The notes beneath the pieces were generated by a model that worked only from the letters and a program-made list of their open reading frames with translations, made no database searches and was not told the DNA's origin. The position numbers and the translations under genes were made by a program. From an uncultured Oscillospiraceae bacterium (GTDB taxonomy: Bacteria; Bacillota; Clostridia; Oscillospirales; Acutalibacteraceae): a stretch of 64,000 bases of DNA. Below, in pieces: positions 7,330 through 16,159 of this stretch (the stretch's first letter is position 1; every line of letters begins with the position of its first letter). Location of the stretch: the NCBI GenBank assembly GCA_900541565.1, contig UQKB01000009.1:1-64000 (forward strand), given 5' to 3'.

Positions 7330-9327
7330 TTGAAGCGGGAAATGAAAAAGAGCGTAGCTGTCTTACTTGCCATTGTAACAATAACAGCAATTTTCGCAAA
7401 TCCGCTCTATGCTGCAGCGGTATCGTGGGAGGCTGCACTGTATAAGCTTGACAGTGTTCTCTTGGAAAAATTAGAAACTATGTCAAGCAGCGATTGTGTG
7501 GATGTATCTGTCTGGCTGCAGGATATAGACTATGACGAAGTCAACCAGGAAACACAGCAAGCCCTGCAAACCAAGGTTTCCATGGGAAAAGCTTCAGAAA
7601 ATGTGTTGCAGCTTTCCATGTGCCAGCAAAATAATATGGCAGATGGTTTGTTGACATTGCAGAATACCGGTTATTTAGCAGAAGCAGATGTAACTGCCTC
7701 ACAAGATGCGCAGGTATATATCGAAACAAGGCGTTTTGTAGCCGCCCAAGCGTATGAAGAGCAAAATACCAGCCTTTATCATATGCTGTTTCCGGCGGAA
7801 GAAGGCGGCCTTTTACGTATACAAAAGCAACAGCAGCCTGCGTTGCTTTACATTAGCGCCTATGCGCCGAATATTTTGCTTACATTGACAAAGGACCAAA
7901 TTTATAAAATTGTACGCTATGCATGTGTGCAGTCGATCGATTATTTTGATAACGATTTGCCGGGCGCAGATGCCGCACAGGAGCCGGAAATAGAACTGAC
8001 AGCAGCAGCTTCTGTGGACAGTTCGTATTTTCATACAACTGGGATCACAGCTATGAAAAATAAGGGCTATACAGGTGCGAATGTAAAAATTGGAATGTTT
8101 GAGTCCGGGGTGCCGATCACCACGCAGGGAACGAAATACCGGCAGGTTTTTGACCATATGATCGATGAAAACAACGCGTCAAATACGCGGCTGCATATTC
8201 GTCCACAGGATGTCGCAAAGGGTAGCGACCATGCTTCGCTGGTTGCATGCCTACTGGTCGGGAAAACGTCGTCCTATACGGGTGCCGTGCCAGATGCCCA
8301 GCTTTATTGTGCGGCTTCTTCTGCAAACTCTGTATCTGAAACATATGAAGGGATAGAATGGCTCATAGCGCAGGGCGTAAATGTAATCAATTTTAGCTGG
8401 ATCTACGTCAACACGGGCAACAATTCTTATGATGTCTATGCCAAGTGGTTTGACCATCTGGTGTATAATCATTCGGTTAGCATTGTAAACGCTGCCGGAA
8501 ATGGAACGGTTGAAAACGGTACAAAAGTCAACCAAAACCGTGTCGGCCGCAATGCAATGGCATATAATATTATTACAGTTGGCAATTACGATTCTTACCA
8601 GCAGACGGTTGGTACAAGCACGGCGTACAATACCATTGCCACGCTTGCCTATAAGCCGGATCTTGTTGCACCGGGCTACCGACTGATTACGCCGCTGAAT
8701 ACCAATACAGGGGCAACAGGAACCTCTCTTTCCGCACCTATTGTTACAGGCGCGGTAGCGCAGCTATGTCAGGTTTTTTCTTATTTTAAAACAAAGCCGG
8801 TGGCGCTCAAAGCATTTTTGCTTGCCGGGGCTGTTAAAACCCAGCAAATGAAGGCGTTTGATGCAGACAATGATTCTTCTAATAACGTCGATTCCCTGTC
8901 CGGCTCCTGGCGTATGGGCCTGTGCAGAAAAAATGGTGCAGGCATGCTGAACGCTTTGAACGCATATACTGTCTTGTATAACAGCAATTACTTTTATTTT
9001 CCCAATTTTGGTTCGTCTAACAATGGATATTCAGAAACAATCCATGTAACCTCCACCACCAAACGGCTTCAAATCTGTTTAAATTGGCTGAAGAAAAATA
9101 CAGTATCCGGATCTGACCATTCCACCGGAACGGTAAACGACGCATCCAGAGATACGTATTTATTGGAAATACTCGATCCTGATGGGGAAACGCTTTATAA
9201 TTCCTGGTATAGGTATGATACCAAAGAATATATTGCCTTTACACCAAGTCGTACAGGTACGTATACTGTGAAAATTCAAAAATCGGGTACGCAGGGACAG
9301 GATGTCACAGTGGCCTGGTTTCAATAA
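7330..9327 (+). CDS. Secreted subtilisin-like (S8) protease with Glu at the Asp position
   Basis: This 665-residue protein has a signal peptide (about 1-28, ending NPLYA-A), a roughly 200-residue pro-region and an S8 domain. The His motif is SDHASLVAC (His301), the oxyanion region is NAAGN (Asn391) and the Ser motif is GTSLSAPIVTG (Ser466). The first triad motif reads KIGMFESGVP, with Glu258 where subtilases have Asp in a DSG/DTG context. A C-terminal beta-sandwich (about 560-665) resembles pre-peptidase C-terminal domains. TTG 7330 is chosen for its upstream AAAGGAA; ATG 7342 is the alternative. The dockerin gene begins 17 bases downstream, suggesting co-transcription. Activity with Glu is uncertain. 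Confidence 0.85.
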   Translation: MKREMKKSVAVLLAIVTITAIFANPLYAAAVSWEAALYKLDSVLLEKLETMSSSDCVDVSVWLQDIDYDEVNQETQQALQTKVSMGKASENVLQLSMCQQNNMADGLLTLQNTGYLAEADVTASQDAQVYIETRRFVAAQAYEEQNTSLYHMLFPAEEGGLLRIQKQQQPALLYISAYAPNILLTLTKDQIYKIVRYACVQSIDYFDNDLPGADAAQEPEIELTAAASVDSSYFHTTGITAMKNKGYTGANVKIGMFESGVPITTQGTKYRQVFDHMIDENNASNTRLHIRPQDVAKGSDHASLVACLLVGKTSSYTGAVPDAQLYCAASSANSVSETYEGIEWLIAQGVNVINFSWIYVNTGNNSYDVYAKWFDHLVYNHSVSIVNAAGNGTVENGTKVNQNRVGRNAMAYNIITVGNYDSYQQTVGTSTAYNTIATLAYKPDLVAPGYRLITPLNTNTGATGTSLSAPIVTGAVAQLCQVFSYFKTKPVALKAFLLAGAVKTQQMKAFDADNDSSNNVDSLSGSWRMGLCRKNGAGMLNALNAYTVLYNSNYFYFPNFGSSNNGYSETIHVTSTTKRLQICLNWLKKNTVSGSDHSTGTVNDASRDTYLLEILDPDGETLYNSWYRYDTKEYIAFTPSRTGTYTVKIQKSGTQGQDVTVAWFQ

Positions 9328-9344
9328 TACAGAGGGGTGATCGT

Positions 9345-9908
9345 ATGAAAAAAATACTGGCTTTTTTAATGGCGCTTATTATGCTGTTTATGCTGGGGGT
9401 GGTTACTGTTTCTGCCGATGTACCACAGAACCGTTCCGTGCCGCAAAAAGTGGTAATTTGTACACTGGGCGACTATGAGCTTTATTATTACCTCAGTGAT
9501 ATACAGCTCCCAATGGAGGTCACGGAACAGATTGGCAAATATGTATTTTATCGGCCCGATTACAAAGAAGACGCACAATTTTCTTCCAAATTAGGCTTGT
9601 ATGTCGGCAAAGCGGACCAGTACTATTCTTTGGCAGAGGCGTATCAAAATGGCCTGATTGACATAGACGCTGCTGCGAGTGCGGTTTCTGCAAGCGACAG
9701 CGGAGTTGCCGTATATCTTATTGGCGATGTCAATGCAAACAGCAAAGTAGATGTCGACGATATTTTGCAGGTGCAAAAATATATTGCAAATATGCAGCTT
9801 GACACGTCAAGACTCTATTTATGTGATTGTGATCAAGATGGAGAAGTGACCACAAAGGATGTATTGCTTATGCAAAAGATTGTTGCAAATATGTATGAAA
9901 TTGTATAA
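9345..9908 (+). CDS. Small secreted dockerin type I protein
   Basis: This 187-residue protein has a signal peptide (about 1-24, ending VTVSA-D), a roughly 95-residue unassigned middle, and a C-terminal type I dockerin. The dockerin has two calcium-loop repeats: GDVNANSKVDVDDILQVQKY and CDQDGEVTTKDVLLMQKI. Dockerins bind cohesin modules on scaffoldins. There is no enzymatic domain, so it may be an adaptor or a partner of the subtilase encoded immediately upstream, from which it is separated by 17 bases with its own GAGGGGTG ribosome site. A cohesin-like module occurs in the giant protein at 59639. Confidence 0.85.
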   Translation: MKKILAFLMALIMLFMLGVVTVSADVPQNRSVPQKVVICTLGDYELYYYLSDIQLPMEVTEQIGKYVFYRPDYKEDAQFSSKLGLYVGKADQYYSLAEAYQNGLIDIDAAASAVSASDSGVAVYLIGDVNANSKVDVDDILQVQKYIANMQLDTSRLYLCDCDQDGEVTTKDVLLMQKIVANMYEIV

Positions 9909-9972
9909 TAGCTCATGCAAAGGGGCAAGATACAATCCTTGCTCTTTGTAGAAATGCGTTGATGTTCAAGTG

Positions 9973-10008
9973 CAGTGCAGTTCACAATATGTGGCTGCAC
10001 TGTTTCTT
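9973..10008 (+). terminator. Probable terminator
   Basis: CAGTGCAG (9973-9980) pairs with CTGCACTG (9995-10002) across a 14-base loop, followed by TTTCTTTA. The long loop lowers confidence. Confidence 0.5.
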
Positions 10009-10101
10009 TATAAAATGCCTTTTTGCTGCCTTTTTATAAAAAATTGGAACAGTTCAATTTTACCCTAGCCTGTTTGTGACAAAAACGTAATGCAAAACAA
10101 G

Positions 10102-10130
10102 TTGAAAAGCGTCCGCTTTTCGTGTATAAT
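10102..10130 (+). promoter_or_regulatory. Sigma-A promoter of the glycan genes
   Basis: TTGAAA (10102-10107), a 17-base spacer and TATAAT (10125-10130), about 50 bases before the sugar transferase start. Its presence argues against a start at ATG 10090. Confidence 0.75.
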
Positions 10131-10182
10131 TTTAGCGCATCAACACTTTTTAGATATAGAATATTGTATTCCGGAGGAAAAA

Positions 10183-10866
10183 ATGCTTTTATCAAAGTGG
10201 GAAAATTTACCTGCGTATATGCAAAATGAGAAAGTAAGGGTCTATTACAATATTTTGAAAAATAAAAAGAAAAGCCTTGTGGCAAAAAGAGTCTTGGATA
10301 TTGTTGTGTCATTTGTACTCATTGTATTGCTGCTGGTGCCAATGTGTGTGATCGCCGTGGTTGTAAAATGCGGGTCAAAGGGGCCGGTATTCTTTCAGCA
10401 AAAAAGAATTACAACCAACGGTCGGCCGTTTATGATTTTAAAATTTCGGACAATGGTGCAAAACGCAGAAGCGCTTGGCGGGCAAATCACCCAGACCGAC
10501 GATGCCCGTATTACGAAAAACGGAAAATTTTTACGTAAGTACCGTTTGGATGAGCTGCCGCAAGTTTTTAATGTGTTTGTTGGCAGTATGTCTTTGGTTG
10601 GGACAAGGCCGGAGGTTCCTAAATATGTAGAGCGCTACAGTGACGAAATGTATGCGACTTTACTGATGCCGGCAGGCGTTACGTCTCTTGCCAGCATTAC
10701 CTATCGCGACGAGGACGACCTGTTTAAAAATCCGGAAGACATAGATAGAAACTATATGGAAATCGTTCTGCCGGAAAAAATGGTTATGAATCTGGAGTAC
10801 ATAAAACAATTTCATTTTTTCTACGATCTTAAAATTATGTTTAAAACGATTGCCGACGTTTTCTGA
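10183..10866 (+). CDS. Undecaprenyl-phosphate sugar-1-phosphate transferase
   Basis: This 227-residue bacterial sugar transferase family protein (WbaP/PglC type) starts a lipid-linked glycan by moving a sugar phosphate from a nucleotide sugar to undecaprenyl phosphate at the membrane. It has a hydrophobic N-terminal segment VLDIVVSFVLIVLLLVPMCV, then the family blocks GPVFFQQKRI, FMILKFRTM, RLDELPQ, GSMSLVGTRPE and AGVTSLASI. ATG 10183 is chosen because CCGGAGGAAAAA precedes it and the promoter lies between it and the earlier in-frame ATG 10090. The O-antigen ligase-like gene follows after 35 bases. Confidence 0.92.
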   Translation: MLLSKWENLPAYMQNEKVRVYYNILKNKKKSLVAKRVLDIVVSFVLIVLLLVPMCVIAVVVKCGSKGPVFFQQKRITTNGRPFMILKFRTMVQNAEALGGQITQTDDARITKNGKFLRKYRLDELPQVFNVFVGSMSLVGTRPEVPKYVERYSDEMYATLLMPAGVTSLASITYRDEDDLFKNPEDIDRNYMEIVLPEKMVMNLEYIKQFHFFYDLKIMFKTIADVF

Positions 10867-10901
10867 CGCACTGGTTTTAAACGTTCAGAGGAGAACATCG
10901 C

Positions 10902-12407
10902 ATGGCTGCTGTCCGTATCAACCGTTTGAAAAAATTTTTTTTGAACACTTCAGCATTCCGCCTGACCTATATATTTACGCTCTTTCTTTGCTCTGTCGTA
11001 GTGATAGAACCGGCCGCTGTAGCGGCAAAATATGTATGGATGCTTTGGGCTGGATATATTTTTTATTTTTACTACCTTAAAAATAGAAGGGTTTTACAGG
11101 TGCAATATTGCAGGTGGCTGCTCCTGTTTTTGGCCAGCACCTTTATAACGGCTTTGATTCATGTTACCGACAATTTTTGGGGGAACATGCTCATGCTTGC
11201 GCATGTTGCGATCTGCTTTTTTATTTTTTACGGGATGCATACAGAAAAAAATAAAAAGCGTGTACGTCTGGAACTTTTCTGGTTTTGCAAAATAATGGTG
11301 GTAGCCACCACACTTTTGGCGGTAGTTGGTATTCCGTTTGTTCTGTTTAATTTGTATGGCGAATTTATGGGGTATTCCCTGATCGTTTTTGAAAACCGCT
11401 TTACAGGTCTGTACACAAACCCAAATTTACTTGGGTTTTCCTGTGTGGTTGCCATTGTCTGTTGCCACATGCTTACCAGAAAAAAGTTTCTGAAAAGTAT
11501 TCATAAAAGGCCACAAAGCAAAACACTGCTGATTTTATGCCTTGTATGCAATTTGCTGTCCTTATTTTTGTCTGATTCCAATTCATCGCTTATTTTGCTT
11601 GCGTTTTATGTGATCTTCCTTGCCTGCTATAAGATCTTCAAATGGCAGCAGACGCTTTCGTTTAAACAGGCGGCGGCAAAAATGGGGAAGATGTTTCTTG
11701 CATGCGTAGGAATTGTGCTTATTCTGTTTGCGTCCAGAGAAGTATTTCAGCTAGGCGCATCTGGTATTACAACGCTTACAACGTCTCAGCTTGCGGCAAT
11801 TGATCAGAAAGTCCTGCCGGAGCAGATACAAGACAAGCAGCCTGTTTCCTTTACACATTTAAACGAAAATATCGACAGCGGGCGCATACGCCTGTTTACA
11901 GAATCGGCTATTTTAATCGGCAACTATCCCTTGTTTGGGATCGGTAAGGCAAACTTGGTACCATACGGCGAACGCTATATTGAAGGCGGCCTGCATTTTT
12001 CAGATTTGCACAACGGCTATTTAACAATCCTTGTCTGCGCAGGGATTGTTGGGTTTGTCATTTTTGTGTCCTTTGCCCTGCATGTTGCGCGCCATATTGT
12101 AAAAAGCCTTTTTCTTGAAAAAAAGGACCTCAAGCAAACGGTTTTTCCTGCGCTGTTTGCCTTTATATGCGCTTACTGCGCCTATGCGATTTTAGAAAAA
12201 ACGCTTTTATATGAACAGACGTTTATGGTCGTTGTTTTTTGGCTTTTTCTTGGTTATGCAAGCTGCTATATGCTCAAATACGATCATCTGGAGCAAAAGA
12301 TCGTGTTGGACCTCTTTGGAAGAAAAGAATCAGCGCAGGCAGATCTTTTTGATATCCCCACAGAAGAGGAGAATGCAGAGGAGGAGGAACCAGAGGATCG
12401 GTTGTAA
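10902..12407 (+). CDS. O-antigen ligase / polymerase-like membrane protein
   Basis: This 501-residue polytopic protein has about a dozen hydrophobic segments and a large extracellular loop (about 280-360) containing DSGRIRLFTESAILIGNYPL and FGIGKANLVPYGERY, typical of the O-antigen ligase (Wzy/WaaL) family. These proteins polymerise or transfer lipid-linked glycans outside the membrane. The end is acidic (EEENAEEEEPEDRL). GAGGAGAACATCGC precedes the ATG at 10902. With the sugar transferase it forms a short glycan-export operon, possibly connected with the glycan genes at 48796-58356. Confidence 0.85.
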   Translation: MAAVRINRLKKFFLNTSAFRLTYIFTLFLCSVVVIEPAAVAAKYVWMLWAGYIFYFYYLKNRRVLQVQYCRWLLLFLASTFITALIHVTDNFWGNMLMLAHVAICFFIFYGMHTEKNKKRVRLELFWFCKIMVVATTLLAVVGIPFVLFNLYGEFMGYSLIVFENRFTGLYTNPNLLGFSCVVAIVCCHMLTRKKFLKSIHKRPQSKTLLILCLVCNLLSLFLSDSNSSLILLAFYVIFLACYKIFKWQQTLSFKQAAAKMGKMFLACVGIVLILFASREVFQLGASGITTLTTSQLAAIDQKVLPEQIQDKQPVSFTHLNENIDSGRIRLFTESAILIGNYPLFGIGKANLVPYGERYIEGGLHFSDLHNGYLTILVCAGIVGFVIFVSFALHVARHIVKSLFLEKKDLKQTVFPALFAFICAYCAYAILEKTLLYEQTFMVVVFWLFLGYASCYMLKYDHLEQKIVLDLFGRKESAQADLFDIPTEEENAEEEEPEDRL

Positions 12408-12430
12408 AAAAGAAAAAGTTCGGTTATAAT
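12402..12430 (+). promoter_or_regulatory. Probable nadE promoter overlapping the upstream stop
   Basis: TTGTAA (12402-12407), 17 bases and TATAAT (12425-12430). The -35 hexamer contains the stop codon of the preceding gene. Confidence 0.5.
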
Positions 12431-12465
12431 ATCCTCATATCCTATGAGGATATTTTATTTTATTG
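12429..12465 (+). terminator. Terminator hairpin after the O-antigen ligase-like gene
   Basis: ATATCCTCATA (12429-12439), loop TCC, TATGAGGATAT (12443-12453), then TTTATTTTATT. It directly abuts the -10 element of the nadE promoter. Confidence 0.7.
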
Positions 12466-12493
12466 CAATATAAATATAAGGGGATTGGGTGCT

Positions 12494-14407
12494 ATGAAGG
12501 ACGGCTTTTTAAGAGTTGCTGCGGCAACGCCCAAAATCAGGGTGGCAGACTGTATACACAATGCGCAGGCGATCACCGGGCAAATCATACAGGCTGCGGA
12601 AAACAATGCTTCACTGATCGTTTTTCCGGAGCTTTCTGTCACGGGGTATACCTGTTCCGATCTTTTTTTACAGAGCGCCCTGCTGGATGCCGCTGAAGAT
12701 GCCGTGCTGCAAATTGCAGAAAAAACATCCGCATTGCCTATCCTTTCCGTTATAGGCGTGCCGCTGCGTGCTTCCAACGCGATATATAATTGTGCGGTCG
12801 TGCTCTATAAAGGAGAGATTTTAGGGATTGTTCCCAAAAAGAATATTCCATTGTATTCCGAGTTTTATGAAATGCGGCATTTTGCCGCCGGAGAAACCAA
12901 CGTCCCCGTTACAATTGGCGGAAAAAGCTATACCATTACGCCGGACATCCTTTTTTCCTGCAGCTCCATGCCGGAACTTGTTCTGGGGGTAGAGGTATGT
13001 GAAGATCTTTGGGTGCCAACCTCTCCATCCTGCAGGCTTGCTGAAAACGGCGCAACGCTGATTGCAAATCTTTCTGCCAGCAGCGAAGCGGTTGGAAAGC
13101 CGCAGTACAGAAGAATGCTTGTCCAAATGCAGTCTGCAAAGCTTGTGTGCGCGTATCTTTTTGCAGATGCCGGGCTGGGGGAATCTACTACAGATATCAC
13201 TTTTTCTGGCCATAATATCATTTCTGAAAACGGGGTTGTCCTGTCAGAATCCAAACGCTATACCTGCGGCGTATCCTATGCCGATGTGGATCTTCAAAAA
13301 ATTACGGCTGAAAGAAGAAGGATCACAACGTTCCCTGTAAAACAGGAAATGTCCTTTGTGCAAAAAACGTTTACGCTGCCGCTGCAAACGCTGCCTCTTC
13401 AACGCAGATTTCGCAAAAACCCATTTGTTCCGGACAGCCGGGCGGACGTAAAAGAGCGCTGTATGGAAATTTTAAATATGCAGTCGGTGGGCCTTGCGAC
13501 AAGGCTGAAGCACACAGGGATCAAAAACGCCGTGCTTGGGCTTTCCGGGGGCTTGGATTCCACGCTGGCGCTGATTGTTGCCGTGCATGCGTTTGACCGG
13601 CTTAAAATTGACAGAAAAAATATCCTGGCGGTAACTATGCCGTGCTTTGGAACAACCGCGCGGACAAAGGGGAACGCTCAAAAGCTTGCCCAGGCGTATG
13701 GCGTAACGTTTAGGCAGATAGATATTGCAAAATCTGTCAGGCAGCATTTTGCAGACATTGGGCATGATGAAAATGTTCTGGATGTTACCTATGAAAACGC
13801 ACAGGCCAGGGAGCGTACGCAGGTTTTGATGGATCTTGCAAACCAGACAGGCGGCCTTGTTATTGGAACTGGCGACCTTTCAGAGCTGGCTCTGGGATGG
13901 GCAACTTATAACGGCGACCATATGTCGATGTACGCGGTCAACGCATCTGTACCCAAAACGCTGGTGCGCTATATAACGGCCTTTGAAGCCAAAAACAGCA
14001 GCGGTATCTTAAAGCAGGCGCTGAAAGATATCTTGGCAACGCCGGTCAGCCCTGAGCTTTTGCCGCCTGAAAACGGAACGATTTCCCAACGCACGGAAGA
14101 ACTGATCGGCCCGTACGATTTACACGATTTCTTTTTATATTACTTTATGCGCTATGGGTTTACGCCAACAAAAATATACCGTATGGCAAAGCTGGCCTTT
14201 GCAGGCGAGTTTTCAGAAAAAGAAATCCATACGTGGCTCTGTGTGTTTTTTAAGCGCTTTTTCAGCCAGCAGTTTAAACGCTCCTGTATGCCGGACGGTC
14301 CAAAGGTTGGTTCGGTAACGCTTTCCCCAAGGGGCGATTTTCGCATGCCAAGCGACGCTGCGGTGCGTGTTTGGCTGGAGGAGTTGAAAAAGGAAGGCGG
14401 CTTCTAA
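12494..14407 (+). CDS. nadE: Glutamine-dependent NAD+ synthetase
   Basis: This 637-residue two-domain enzyme converts deamido-NAD+ to NAD+ with ATP, using ammonia released from glutamine. The N-terminal nitrilase-type glutaminase (about 1-270) shows its Glu-Lys-Cys triad in FPELSVTGY, PKKNIPLYSEFYE and VEVCEDLW. The C-terminal synthetase has the P-loop LGLSGGLDSTLAL (about 352-364) and the GTGDLSELALGW block. ATG 12494 is preferred over TTG 12485 because AAGGGGA sits nine bases upstream. It is a single-gene unit between a terminator and the Lrp promoter. Confidence 0.96.
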   Translation: MKDGFLRVAAATPKIRVADCIHNAQAITGQIIQAAENNASLIVFPELSVTGYTCSDLFLQSALLDAAEDAVLQIAEKTSALPILSVIGVPLRASNAIYNCAVVLYKGEILGIVPKKNIPLYSEFYEMRHFAAGETNVPVTIGGKSYTITPDILFSCSSMPELVLGVEVCEDLWVPTSPSCRLAENGATLIANLSASSEAVGKPQYRRMLVQMQSAKLVCAYLFADAGLGESTTDITFSGHNIISENGVVLSESKRYTCGVSYADVDLQKITAERRRITTFPVKQEMSFVQKTFTLPLQTLPLQRRFRKNPFVPDSRADVKERCMEILNMQSVGLATRLKHTGIKNAVLGLSGGLDSTLALIVAVHAFDRLKIDRKNILAVTMPCFGTTARTKGNAQKLAQAYGVTFRQIDIAKSVRQHFADIGHDENVLDVTYENAQARERTQVLMDLANQTGGLVIGTGDLSELALGWATYNGDHMSMYAVNASVPKTLVRYITAFEAKNSSGILKQALKDILATPVSPELLPPENGTISQRTEELIGPYDLHDFFLYYFMRYGFTPTKIYRMAKLAFAGEFSEKEIHTWLCVFFKRFFSQQFKRSCMPDGPKVGSVTLSPRGDFRMPSDAAVRVWLEELKKEGGF

Positions 14408-14413
14408 ATACCG

Positions 14414-14442
14414 TGGACTTTTTCATTGGTTTGGTATATAAT
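14414..14442 (+). promoter_or_regulatory. Promoter of the Lrp-aminotransferase operon
   Basis: TGGACT (14414-14419), 17 bases and TATAAT (14437-14442), about 30 bases before the ribosome site. Confidence 0.55.
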
Positions 14443-14478
14443 ACATGCAATAGAACAAGCGGGTAAGGAGATGCTTTT

Positions 14479-14961
14479 ATGGATGCATTGTTAAAGCTGT
14501 TAAGCGAAAATTCAAATTTTTCTTCAGATGAGCTGGCAATGATGCTCAATGAACCAAAGGATTATATTGAAAAGCAGATTCAAGAATATGAGGCAAGCCA
14601 GATTATTAAAGGCTACCGCGCAATCGTCAATTGGGAGAAAGTTGCAGATGCGGGCGTTACGGCCCTGATTGAGCTGAAAGTAACGCCAGAAAAGGAAAAA
14701 GGCTTTGACAACATTGCTTCCCATGTCATGGCGTTTGAAGAGGTGGACAGCGTTTATTTGATGGCGGGCGCCTATGATCTGGCTGTCTTTGTTAAAGGAC
14801 AATCGATTCAGGATATTGCAATGTTTGTTTCAAGAAAGCTTTCTACAATTGACGCGGTCGAATCTACCGCTACGCATTTTTTGCTCAAACGCTACAAGGA
14901 CAGCGGCATCAATTTTTATGAGGATGACGCGCAGGAAGACAAAAGGAGCCTGGTACTGTGA
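14479..14961 (+). CDS. Lrp/AsnC family regulator
   Basis: This 160-residue protein has an N-terminal winged helix (about 1-60, LLKLLSENSNFSSDELAMML) and a C-terminal RAM ligand domain (about 70-145, VTALIELKVTP, VYLMAGAYDLAVFV). Lrp-type regulators sense amino acids. Its stop overlaps the aminotransferase start by GTGA (14958-14961), so it probably controls or is controlled with that gene. AAGGAGATGCTTTT precedes the ATG. Confidence 0.9.
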   Translation: MDALLKLLSENSNFSSDELAMMLNEPKDYIEKQIQEYEASQIIKGYRAIVNWEKVADAGVTALIELKVTPEKEKGFDNIASHVMAFEEVDSVYLMAGAYDLAVFVKGQSIQDIAMFVSRKLSTIDAVESTATHFLLKRYKDSGINFYEDDAQEDKRSLVL

Positions 14962-16145
14962 TAAATTACGACACGTTTTTAAATTCCAAGATCCGGGCGC
15001 TGAAGCCTTCCGGAATCCGCCGTTTTTTTGATATTGCCAATGAAATGGAGCATGTAATCTCTTTAAGTATCGGTGAACCGGATTTTAAAACGCCATGGCA
15101 TATTCGTGAAGCGGGGATTGCGTCTCTGGAAAAAGGGAAAACATGGTATACGCCCAATAAAGGCTTTGCAAAGCTCCGGGAAGAAATCAGTAAATATTAC
15201 AGCCGCAGGTATCAGCTGCAGTACGATCCACAAAAAGAGGTGGTTGTCACCGTCGGCGGGTCGGAAGCAATCGATCTGTGTATGCGCTGTATTATTGAGG
15301 AGGGGGACGAGGTTTTAATTCCTCAGCCCAGCTTCGTCTGTTACGAACCTCTGGCTTCCCTGGCGGATGCAACGCCTGTTATCATAGAAACAAAAGCAGA
15401 AAATATGTTCCGGCTTACCGCCCAGGAAGTGGAAGCGCATATAACGCCCAAAACAAAGCTGCTGGTGCTGCCCTTTCCTAATAATCCTACCGGTGCGGTT
15501 ATGCGCCGCGAGCACTTGGAGGAAATTGCCAGGGTTGTGCAAAAGCATAACCTGTTTGTACTGTCTGACGAAATCTACAGCGAGCTTACATATGGCTCTC
15601 AGCGCCACGTTTCCTTTGCGGAAATAGACGGAATGCGCGAGCGGACCATTGTGGTCAACGGCTTTTCCAAGTCCTATGCTATGACCGGGTGGCGTTTAGG
15701 GTACGCTCTGGGGCCGGAGCCGATTATCGACCAGATGACCAAGCTGCACCAGTTTGCGATTATGAGCGCCCCAACGACTGCGCAGTATGCCGCAATTGAA
15801 GCGCTGAAAAACGGCGATCCGGATATTGAAAGCATGAAGGCGCAGTACGACATGCGCCGCAGACTGATGGTCGGCAGCTTTGAAAAGATGGGCCTGTCCT
15901 GCTTTGAGCCGCTCGGCGCCTTTTACACGTTTCCCTGTATCAAAAGCACAGGGCTTACCTCAGAAGAGTTTTGCCTGCGTTTGATCAAGTCAAAGCATGT
16001 CGCGGTTATTCCGGGGTCGGCGTTTGGCGACTGTGGCGAAGGGTATGTCCGTGTTTCCTATTCCTATTCGTTAACACATATTGCAGAAGCGCTGCGGCGT
16101 ATCGAAGCATTTTTACAGGAGCTTAAACAGGGGGCGGCCCTATAA
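14958..16145 (+). CDS. Class I/II PLP-dependent aminotransferase
   Basis: This 395-residue fold-type I aminotransferase belongs to the aspartate/aromatic subgroup. The PLP lysine lies in NGFSKSYAMTGWRLGY. Other family blocks are ISLSIGEPDFKTP at the start, FPNNPTGAV, SDEIYSELTY and the C-terminal substrate Arg in YVRVSYSYS. The start is GTG 14958 inside the stop region of the Lrp gene with AAAAGGAG upstream, a coupled pair common in Firmicutes. The exact amino acid cannot be read from sequence. ispE follows after 14 bases. Confidence 0.93.
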   Translation: MINYDTFLNSKIRALKPSGIRRFFDIANEMEHVISLSIGEPDFKTPWHIREAGIASLEKGKTWYTPNKGFAKLREEISKYYSRRYQLQYDPQKEVVVTVGGSEAIDLCMRCIIEEGDEVLIPQPSFVCYEPLASLADATPVIIETKAENMFRLTAQEVEAHITPKTKLLVLPFPNNPTGAVMRREHLEEIARVVQKHNLFVLSDEIYSELTYGSQRHVSFAEIDGMRERTIVVNGFSKSYAMTGWRLGYALGPEPIIDQMTKLHQFAIMSAPTTAQYAAIEALKNGDPDIESMKAQYDMRRRLMVGSFEKMGLSCFEPLGAFYTFPCIKSTGLTSEEFCLRLIKSKHVAVIPGSAFGDCGEGYVRVSYSYSLTHIAEALRRIEAFLQELKQGAAL

Positions 16146-16159
16146 AAAGGAGCAGAACA

